From: Chondrosia reniformis
Taxonomy: Eukaryota; Porifera; Demospongiae; Chondrillida; Chondrillidae
Assembly: GCA_947172415.1 (NCBI GenBank)
Contig: OX359192.1
Coordinates: forward strand, 2,668,501 to 2,732,500
DNA length: 64,000 nt
Direction: 5' to 3'
Under the pieces are notes generated by a model. The model worked only from the letters and a program-made list of their open reading frames with translations. It searched no databases and was not told the DNA's origin. Within the stretch, counting starts at the first letter, position 1. Each line of letters opens with the position of its first letter. Below, piece after piece: positions 54,777-64,000 of the stretch. A program made the position numbers and the translations under genes.

Positions 54777-55151
54777 TTTCTAACTGGCTACCATATAATG
54801 TCCAATTAAATAGACCTTCGACAATATTCTCTTGCATGGTCTCCACGCCCATCTTCCGCTTCCTTAGCGGGTATTAATTAGATACAAAATTCTAGTAAGC
54901 ACCTCCACTTTTTACTATTACATTTTATACTTCAACTTGAAGGAGACGTCGAAGAAATTTCGTTTTGACAACGCTACTATATTACAGCGGAAACTAGTCA
55001 GATATAAATGTTAAACATGCAGACTTCAATACCATTTCTGTCATCACTAAGACATATGCAAGTTCATCACTAAGACATATACAACCTGTCCATAAAGTTT
55101 GTTGCAGTAAACACATACATATGCATTCTGATTATCTGTAACAATTTCTGT

Positions 55152-58100
55152 TCATCTCCTATAGCGGTTACGTTTAAAGCGAAACCAGAGCTGGAAAATG
55201 TTGTTGGTAAACTGACATTTAAAGCCCTTCTTCCAAGAGCATTCCCATTCCCGATTGACAATTTTGAAAGCAATATCCTGGAGAAAAAGATTTAAAACTT
55301 AAAATTATAAAGTCTTTATCCTTAAACACTAGGCTTTGGTTATATATGTACCTCATATGGTGGGCCAGCATGGAATCTTAAGGTAGCAAAATCATCACTA
55401 CCTTTCAAAGGCTCCTAACATACCAACAAGAGAAGATATAATACTTGCACTGCACAGGTGTGCTGTACAGTTGGACATGCAAAACTGTATTACTTACTAG
55501 GAAAAACTCAGGTGTCTTTCTTTTATTAATCAGGTCTGGATAGAATATCTACAGGTAACAAAAAGGCTATGTAATAAGATAACTCATAGGAGTACTCTGG
55601 TCGATATCAGACTGTAATGCCATTGGTACAGCAGTACACAAATAGCTGAAATGGTTTAGTCAGTGTTTGTATTTACATTAAACTTGTATCCTTGCACTAT
55701 CTTGGGAGGTGGATTGTCGTGATCATAGTGAGTTTGATTGTACTTATTCCACTCATAGCCCTAGAGCAATAACAAATGTACACATCTTATACTTACGCTA
55801 AAAAAAAACAGAACTGCACCAACTACTAAAAACTTGTCAAATGAAGACCATCACTGGTCCCAGGCAATTGCATATACAGATATATCATTTTCATACATAT
55901 TATAGGACTATATATAGGATATAGAGCTTTGGATGAGGATACAAGAGTTTTTTCCTTCTACTTCTCTTCTCTGCATGTACTCCTTTTCTTAAGTATTGCT
56001 TAGCATAGAGTAAAAACAATACAGTAATATACTATATTATACGTATACAGTGCAAATTACAAAATATTATAATAATAATAATTATAATTATAATACTTAC
56101 TGTGTGAACTCTGTTGAAGAATCTTGGTTTTCTAGGCTTATACTTGTCCTGCCAGATGTAGGATTTGGTCAGCAACTGGATTTCAGAGTTGAAGTTGTAC
56201 TCATCCTCAGCAAAGCCATCTTCTCCTTTAGACTGTACCAGCTGCCTCCCTGAAGTCTCAAATGAACTAGTGCTGCTCAAATCCAATTTTCCACCAGCTT
56301 TAACTTGTGCTCTGGACTCAAACTAAATGATAAAAGTAAGCATTTTATGTCATTTTAGTTATAGATGGAAAATAGAGCATTAGTCATGTTTAAGTAGAAA
56401 GTGAATCTGAATATGAATATACATAACTAAAAATGATGTTTCTAATCAAACTTCACAAAGAGCATCTGTTAAATAGTACATTATGTATAGCCATAAAGTG
56501 TCAGTATACACATGCACAGTACGTGTTATCCACATACAAATGCATGGTACAGGATAGCTGTATGTGATAATTAGAGAGCTGAGAACCACTCACCAACTGC
56601 ATAGCATCCTCCTTAGGATCAACAATGAGTTCCTACATAAAAGCCACAAACTTAATCCTAGCTGTGCATACGTATGTATGTATGTATGTATGTATGTATG
56701 TATGTATGTATGTATGTATGTATGTATGTATGTATGTATGTATGTATGTATGTATGTATGTATGTATGTATGTATGTATGTATGTATGTATGTATGTATG
56801 TATGTATGTATGTATGTATGTATGTATGTATGTATGTATGTATGTATGTATGTATGTATGTATGTATGTATGTATGTATGTATGTATGTATGTATGTATG
56901 TATGTATGTATGTATGTATGTATGTATGTATGTATGTATGTATGTATGTATGTATGTATGTATGTATGTATGTATGTATGTATGTATGTATGTATGTATG
57001 TATGTATGTATGTATGTATGTATGTATGTATGTATGTATGTATGTATGTATGTATGTATGTATGTATGTATGTATGTATGTATGTATGTATGTATGTATG
57101 TATGTATGTATGTATGTATGTATGTATGTATGTATGTATGTATGTATGTATGTATGTATGTATGTATGTATGTATGTATGTATATATAAAGGATGAAATG
57201 GAGTTAACTGCACTAAGCCTGTGCAAATGTAATGTGATAGAAATAATTAGTGGGAACTGTGTATTACGTATTACGTATTACGTATTACGCCTGACAAGCC
57301 AAGCTACAGACCAAAGTCTGATCTTGTTTGGGAGACTAAAGTCCTATTGAATGACAACTAATGATGGCCTCATATGTAAGAGTACTACTAACCTCTTCAA
57401 CATCAGTAGGTCTTAAGAGTTTTGGACTGTAGCAACCTTTAATATACTCATCTTGAGCTGAAGATGGGCAGAAATAAATAAATGTTGCAATGTAGTTGCT
57501 GAATTTTAAAAAATAACAAAATACAGTATTTGCTATCATGGTTGCATATTCATAATAAGTGCATAGGAACACTGTAGACATATCATTTACATTCCTAAAG
57601 ATACATTTATATAGTTAGGCTATACAACTTTCTGGTAAATTTATACCTTGTTGGAGTAACTCTTCTTCATCAAGCACAGAATCAGGCCTAGTATGACAGA
57701 AGAAAAACACTAAAAAATGTACATACATACGTATGTACGTACGTATAAATATCTCTACAAAATTTGGCACCTAGCTGTTGTAGGATGTAACAAGTACAGA
57801 TATTCAACTTTGAACTTACTCTTGTTCCTGCTGTGGAGAGCTTGGTCTCTCTTCAGGAGCCTCAGTTGAGCTCGGCCCCGGTTGATCCTGCTCACTGTAG
57901 TCTGGAGGTTCAGTCTTCACATCAGCAGACGGGAAAATGGAGTAACTCTGTTCAATGCTCATCATCTCTTCTTGCTGAGATTGAACACACACATAACATA
58001 AGTATATTAAGGTAACAGGTCCACTGTTGATACTGTTCATAGGCAATATTTGATAATCATATTTATGTTGGAACACCATAAGGCTAGGAGACTATTTACG

Positions 58101-61100
58101 AGCATTAAAAGTCAGAGAAAAATAAAAAAGGAGTTTAACGAGGCAAAATAGCATATAATTATAAATTTATAGATTTTAATGACATGCCTTTCTTTGAGAC
58201 AATACATCTCTTAAACTGTTAAATGTTTAAATCCATACTCTATTAATTTTAATGATATGGTATACAACATCTAGTCACCTCTTGTTTGAGTTGAAGGAGC
58301 TTTCTTTGCAGCATTGACTGGTGTTTGTCCTTCAGTCTAGCTCTGGCCATGTGAGCCTTCAGCTGTATCAACAAGGACTCCCAATATCCAACATCAACAG
58401 CGTCACCACTGTTTAGTTTCATCTGAATTTGGTCTTGCAAAGCCACCAGCTGGCCATGCTGTGTACACAGGACAGGGACACATGATAAATACTTTATTAC
58501 TTATAGTACTACATACAAGTGTGTATACGTATGTGTAGCTAAGGTAGTTTACATGTGTATATACTGGAAAATACATTATAAGATGGATGTATATAGCCTT
58601 CTCTTGAGAGGGTCCATTTTACTTTTTGAACATCTAGAGATGCAGTTTCTTTTTTATTTTTAGTTAATCCGCAGAATCTTATGACCAGAGGCCTTTATCA
58701 GTGAACAAACTGCATCTCTAAATGTTTATATAGGTGGACCATCTAAAAGATTGGCCTTACAGAGCTACGTATAAGAAATCCTTCTATTAGCATACAGTTT
58801 TCTCTTTTAAGAGAGTTGTCACTTCTCCAGTTACAGAAGTGTGAATGCCTTGCCTCCTGTCACCTTCTTGATCTGCAAGAAGAAAGGAGACAAGATACGT
58901 ACATCAAACGTTTTAACAGTAACATGGAGTACGTTCATGTTCATCAATGGAGTTGCAATAAGCATTATCCACAGTCACGTTACAATCAGAAAATTAATGG
59001 TATAAAAGGAAGAAAACAAAAGCCAGCTGAGAAAATGACAAACACATATAGAAACGCCAGTTGTACCATACCTGCATCATCTTTGTCCATTTTCCTCAGC
59101 TTCTGGAGCTCATCTTCACAGACTATCCGCATGTCCTAAGGTAGAAAAGAGGATTTAATGCTCAATGACCATTCCTATGGATTATAAAAGCATTTTAGAA
59201 ACTTGGATGGCAGGTCTGGAAAAGTATTGAAACACCATGGTGATCATGTGGTAAGGATAACCTTACAGAAGCTACGCAGATATTTAAAATATTAGTGACT
59301 TAACCATAAACAGTAATTCTAAATTGAACCATAAATTATTTCAATTTTAATTAATAAGGTAATAATTTGACAATATATAATAGTACTCAACACTCCCTGA
59401 TATGTACAATACACAAGCAGATGTCGTCATCATTTATTTATCCCACCCACTACTCTCTCCAGAGAGAATGTGATGCACAAATGGGCAAAGCTAAAGTTCA
59501 ATTAACATGAACCAGAGTCTTCTTGTTGCCACTAGTCTAGCTGTTTTGTCCTTGCTATGACTCAATGGAAATGAGAGTGACCACTCTCCTAATAAATACT
59601 CTCATAAGCTAAAAAGATTGTGGTTGCTTTATCAGCAGACAAGGGGACCAGTCACAGTATGGCTGACTATTATATACATTTAAAGGTAGAGATAATAAAC
59701 AAGACTATTATATCTCACCTTCCAAAAATCTTGATTTCTCCCTTGTTCCACTTCAATGTAGTCTGCAATATCAACTAAGAGATCCTCTAAATCCAACTGA
59801 TTTAAACCCTTAAAATACAAGGAAACAAAACAAATTAATCATGTAGATACTCCTCCACCCAGGTGCATGCAATTCACCATTAGCAGCAGGTAGGGCTCCT
59901 GTGTCTCGATATCCATGTCATCCAGCTTTTCAGTAGAGGTAATGTACTTGGCTAGCAAATCTATTGGCTTTGCACGACCAGCTTCTACTCTGAACTTTGA
60001 ACGCAATTTTGCTTGTTCCAAATGAAACTACACATATGAATGCAAATGTATATTTTTGAAGACATACGGGTTGAAACGTCCTAATACTTTGATAAGTGTT
60101 GTTGATGCTTCAATTGTAACCAATTCAAATGCATATACAGTACATACGCATGTTCCTAACAGCTCTTGTATTGTACATACGTACATACGTACATATGCAA
60201 GGCATCCACACTATTAAGTGGTCAAAAAGTAGGTCTGTCTATATTAGTGCTATACTACAGTGTACGGCAAGTTAACAGTACAGCTCAACTATACTATAGA
60301 ATGGCACAGCAAGACATCAGTTGAATGGTATATGTACATATATGTGTGTATGCATTAAGAGGGACTAACTGTGTCTTCTTCTTTCTCCCATTTGCTGAAC
60401 ATTTCAGCTTCTCTTAGTCTCTGTAAATTCTCCTACAAATGTTGAGCCAAACTTCATCACACATGCTACATATATACCTACGTACATATTAAATGTGTAG
60501 TCTGCATTGTTGAATGTACGTACCATTTCTAGTTGTCTTGCAGTTCTTTCTGTTTCTCTCTCTTGACGTCTTTTTTTCACCTTCTCAAGTTCCTTCTATC
60601 TCAGAAGAAATAGACAGACGTTAACAAATTTTGAAGCTTTACTGTACCAGTACTAACTAAACACTCTAACTACCTAACTAACAAATTCTCCCAAATACTC
60701 AATACTACAAACATACGTATGAATTCAAAGGTAGTCAATGCTAGTTATATTTCACATTTCAAATATACGTACATATACAGTGAAATAAACACAGATCTTT
60801 CATACTTTCATTTCTTCTCTTCTTTTTTGTTCCAGTTTATCCAATTGCTTCTCATTTATGCGCAACTCCTTTGCTTCGTTTTCTCTTTTCTGTGCCCAAA
60901 AGGTAAAAAAGATTAAAATCATCAATTTTGCACTGGACTACTAGTATATGTGGGTTTAGTTCCCCTATAGGCTTTTTTACAGAATAGGCATAGCATGTAG
61001 GAAAATGGTGTATTAGATTTTCATGTATGTACATGTCCAGAGTTAATACTCATATGATAAAGGTATAAAATCTCACCTTGTGCCAAGTAAATTTATTAAA

Positions 61101-61627
61101 TAAAGCTTTATCACCAAAAGGGTTGTCCGCATTTGTGTACTCCAAGTCGTTCTGGTCCCATCCATACTTGCCTAACTGCTTGCGACGTTTAGCTTCCTAC
61201 ATATACGTATATAGATCATCAGCACACGTATGAAACACAGCTAATCTTGCCCATAAGAGTTTTATTGTCTTTAATTATACCTTTTTTGCTAGTCTTCTGG
61301 CTCTTTTTTCTTCAGGAGTCTCCAAAGCCTTCATCAGCTCCTTCTCTCTTCTACAAAATGACCAAAAGACACTGGTCGATTAAGCTATCGGACACCCAAC
61401 CTTACTACATACTTTCTTCGGTAATTATCTGTGTTTGTTTCTCGCTTCTTTTTCTTCCTTTTATCTGCTCTCTTTACAGCAGAGTCAGACTCGGAATCTG
61501 AACTTGAATCATGTTTTCTTCTCCTTTGCTTATCCCTAATGGCGTCAGTTGTAGAGTCGGGAGACCTTGACCTACTTCTCTCTCGGTAGTGCTCCCTTTC
61601 GCGTCTACTTTCTCTCAGTGTAGACAT
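55152..61627 (-). CDS. CACTIN: Cactin (spliceosome-associated protein)
   Basis: Twenty exons, from 61627-61413 down to 55277-55152, sum to 676 codons plus stop. Order: 61627-61413, 61350-61281, 61196-61077, 60889-60806, 60595-60524, 60432-60370, 60027-59878, 59808-59719, 59135-59072, 58872-58796, 58458-58279, 57974-57820, 57687-57647, 57457-57393, 56632-56594, 56322-56101, 55760-55677, 55548-55498, 55414-55352, 55277-55152. The N-terminus is an RS-rich segment (RERSRSRSPDS), then a long charged coiled coil, the mid-domain (AGRAKPIDLLAKYI, VGYWESLLIQLKAHMARARL) and the C-terminal Cactus-binding domain (DKYKPRKPRFFNRVHT, YEWNKYNQTHYD, ending FQLWFRFKRNRYRR). Cactin works with late spliceosomes in pre-mRNA splicing and was first tied to Rel/NF-kB signalling in flies. 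Every landmark of the family is present; likely functional. Confidence 0.95.
56668..57183. repeat. GTAT tetranucleotide microsatellite, about 515 bp
   Basis: An uninterrupted run of about 128 gtat units in the CACTIN intron between exons 57457-57393 and 56632-56594. On the transcribed strand it reads as a run of atac. Long open frames over it on both strands are artefacts of the 4-base period. Such a pure long array is likely to be length-polymorphic. Confidence 0.97.
59210..59690. repeat. Repeat scraps in a CACTIN intron
   Basis: 59215-59310 shares ctggaaaagtattgaaac and accttacagaagct with the foldback family at 14297 and 41275. About 59495-59640 shares aaccagagtcttcttg and ctaaaaagattgtg words with the repeat in the intron of Rab-like paralog 1 (48100-48250). 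Both are degenerate. Confidence 0.5.
60950..61025. repeat. Dispersed 90-bp repeat (family C), third copy
   Basis: ggtttagttcccctataggc...ttacagaataggcatagcat lies in the CACTIN intron between exons 61196-61077 and 60889-60806. It matches the copies at 33155 and 46735. Confidence 0.7.
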
Positions 61628-61912
61628 AGCATTAGTAACTTAAATCCGACTATATGTAAAGCAAGTTCCTAAAAACTGCCGCCATTTAAAGTATTAATTT
61701 AAGTGACGGTGAAATAACAGATTTACAAACCACAACCAAGTGATATGACTGGCTTCTTGTTGCATCGTTTGCAGATTAAGTGAAATATTATCCATTTCAA
61801 CAGAACTTATTGAGTACTATCTTAGAACTTTTAGCTACGAATGTCAGTTAATAAAATTTTAGGAAAAGAATATAGCATACGTAAGGTGGTGGACATAGTT
61901 TGACAAGATTGA

Positions 61913-63499
61913 TCACTCAAACTTAATCCCTTGAGCCAAAGGTAGATCCTTTCCATAGTTGATTGTACTGTGCATTGAGAAAACAAACAATAATCACTCA
62001 TAGAACACGTGCCCCAAACACTACCACAAGCACAGTCATCATACCAAGCTGATCTTCTCATGTACTCCTTCCAAGCATCGCTGCCCGACTCGCGTCCCCA
62101 ACCTGTAGCTTTGTTACCACCTAACAGTGAACAAACACTCTCTTGACAAGTGCTAAAGTGGGTGGGTGTACATAAATGGATAGTGTGCATAGAGTGTTAA
62201 GTATGAAACAAATGGAAACAAATGAGATACTCGATTCCAATCTACTCAACAGCACACTGATCTACTGAGACTTACCAAATGCTCCACCTATTTCTGCTCC
62301 ATTAGTAGGAATATTAACATTCACTATCCCACAGTCGGACCCTTTAGGACTGAAATAATAAGGACAGTAAAATACTTTGTAGATAAACGTAATGGAGATA
62401 ATACAACCTGCTACATTATGCAGTAACAAGATTATCAACATGTAAACAAACCCAATCCATTTGAACATGTCTCCGATGCTGGATGTAAAAAGACTACTGG
62501 TGAGTCCCTGCTCCACCTCGTTGTTCCAGCCGATAGCTTCATTGAGATCCTAACAGAAGCGAAGCTTGCATTAGTACACACTTTGGCCAAACACAAACTG
62601 CCAACATACTTTAAACTTCGTAACGTAGACAATCGGTGCAAATGTTTCTTTCAAGACCAATGGATCATTGTGCTTCAGTCCACTGACAATGGTAGGTTCC
62701 ACAAAATAACCCGTTCCATCAATCCTGTTTCCTCCGTACTCAACTTTCCCTCCACTCTTTTTAGCCTGATCAACAGCGTCCAAGTAGGACTTTACAGCTG
62801 TTTCACTAATCAATGGACCTAGTAATGTGCTCTCTAAGCACAAGGGAAGAAGATTACAATGTCCGCATCATATAAAAAAGATTACAAGTTCTTACTGTAC
62901 TTGTGTGTGTATACAACACAAGGAATGACTGAGATATATAAACACACATACATACGTACATATGTACCTTCTAAAGGATCTCCCATTCTCACTTGGGAAT
63001 AGGACTTCTTCAGTCTTTCCAACACCTCATCATATACCTTTTCATGGAGAATCTGAACAAACAGTGAAATAGATCAGTGACACACCCACCATCCTACATG
63101 TATGCTATACAGTGACACACTCACCATCCTACATGCATGCTATACAGTGACACACTCACCATCCTACATGCATGCTATACAGTGACACACTCACCATCCT
63201 ACATGCATGCTATACAGTGACACACCCACCATCCTACATGCATGCTATACAGTGACACACCCACCAGCCGTCATGTATGCTATACAGTGACACACCCACC
63301 ATCCTACATGCATGCTATACAGTGACACACCCACCATCCTACATGCATGCTATACAGTGACACACCCACCAGCCGTCATGTATGCTATACAGTGACACAC
63401 CCACCAGCCGTCTTGTAGTAGTGCACCTCTCTCCTGCTGTCCCAACACAGGAAAACACACACGAACGGACAACCAAATCCAGATCTGCACTAGCATCAA
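61913..63499 (-). CDS. ALDH7A1: ALDH7A1 (antiquitin, alpha-aminoadipic semialdehyde dehydrogenase), 3' half
   Basis: Seven exons: 63499-63405, 63052-62968, 62833-62610, 62549-62452, 62349-62276, 62120-62045, 61967-61913, with consistent phases to a stop after [11 protein letters not shown]. The first visible exon includes the catalytic cysteine in [13 protein letters not shown]. Later come [59 protein letters not shown] and [15 protein letters not shown], an order and wording matching animal ALDH7A1. The enzyme oxidises alpha-aminoadipic semialdehyde in lysine breakdown, in mitochondria and cytosol, using NAD+. The first exon begins in phase 1. The 5' exons, with the NAD-binding part, lie beyond the right edge or in 63500-64000 where I see none. 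CACTIN starts about 290 bp downstream on the same strand. Confidence 0.92.
63070..63420. repeat. Minisatellite of about 34-35 bp units built from a splice-donor region
   Basis: About ten units of acagtgacacacccaccatc-ctacatgcatgctat, in an ALDH7A1 intron. Some units have ccaccagccgtc in place of ccaccatccta. That variant equals the exon/intron junction at 63405 (exon end CGGCTG, donor gtgggt, read on the minus strand). Confidence 0.85.
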
Positions 63500-64000
63500 C
63501 TGAAACGTTAAGGAAAACGTACATCATTAAATTTTAACATTCACCATATACAGTACATAATCAACTGCCTGGAACAAATGACTGTAATGGACTGGTAAAC
63601 CATTCAACATGTACTGTAGATACGTACATACCTTATCATAATCCTTTAGAATGCATAAATGTTTATATTTAAAACCAAAAATATGAATTATCAAAATGGA
63701 TTTTCAAATTAAACACCTTTTTGTTAAAATCCATATTTTTTATCAGAATATGTAACTTATCAAATTCTGGAGTCACTACTGACTATATACAGTCAACCTA
63801 GTTTCTCAAGAATGCATTCAAACCATAGAGTGCACAGAATACCACAGAACCAGACTACTTACACCTTGACTACACTCACACACCACAACAGGTATCAGTG
63901 GGAGAATCTCGTACATTCCTATCAGTCCTGCATTCCTGTGATATAGCACAGGAATAGCCCACATTCCTATTAGTACAACAGTGTTACATATACATATGAG

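Noticed and set aside
56564-57350. Long open frames of repeated MYVC or HTYI residues on both strands
   Set aside because: They are products of the GTAT tetranucleotide array, which has no stop codons in any frame.
63850-63960. Possible further ALDH7A1 exon (minus-strand phrase around NAGLIGMYEILPLIP)
   Set aside because: It does not match ALDH7 sequence, and the region is made of small repeats of ataggaatgt and caggaatg.

Overview
This is an AT-rich, intron-dense animal nuclear sequence, most likely from a demosponge such as Amphimedon; the species is an inference. The strongest marker is a short-chain, spongin-type collagen gene at 39779-40726 (-). Genes have many small exons, GT-AG introns of about 50-350 nt, and close spacing. 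Coding exons below were traced by hand from reading frame, splice signals and phase. For most multi-exon genes the exon lengths sum to a whole number of codons. Boundaries may be off by a few bases.

Left part (1-18 kb). Two exons of the vacuolar sorting gene VPS11 lie at the edge. A decayed but nearly full-length RAG1-like recombinase/transposase gene follows at 5022-9954 (+). It has a RAG1-type N-terminal zinc region, a C3HC4 RING and a split DDE core. From about 10 to 18 kb there is a dense field of foldback elements, MITEs and a Tigger/pogo transposase fragment.

Middle (18-40 kb). An Ig/FN3 transmembrane receptor with repeated cytoplasmic tyrosine motifs spans 18478-26244 (+). Its first intron hosts a dead non-LTR retrotransposon and one of its last exons is split by a 450-bp MITE. 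A minisatellite follows. Next comes a divergent gene pair: a DUF3987-type P-loop ATPase (-) and a cysteine-cluster protein resembling CxC5/CxC6 proteins associated with KDZ transposons (+), about 300 bp apart. Remnants of LINE and Penelope-like elements fill 32-38 kb.

Right part (40-64 kb). A short-chain collagen gene lies beside an intronless 1269-residue receptor-like protein (beta-helix-like ectodomain plus about 8 membrane segments). Then, all on the minus strand, come three paralogous Rab-like GTPases, a complete 20-exon CACTIN gene (exons sum to 676 codons) with a 0.5-kb GTAT microsatellite in one intron, and the 3' half of ALDH7A1 (antiquitin).

The housekeeping genes (VPS11, CACTIN, ALDH7A1) are unrelated in function. 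The notable content is selfish or recently domesticated: the RAG1-like gene, the DUF3987/CxC pair, and several element families that recur across the window.
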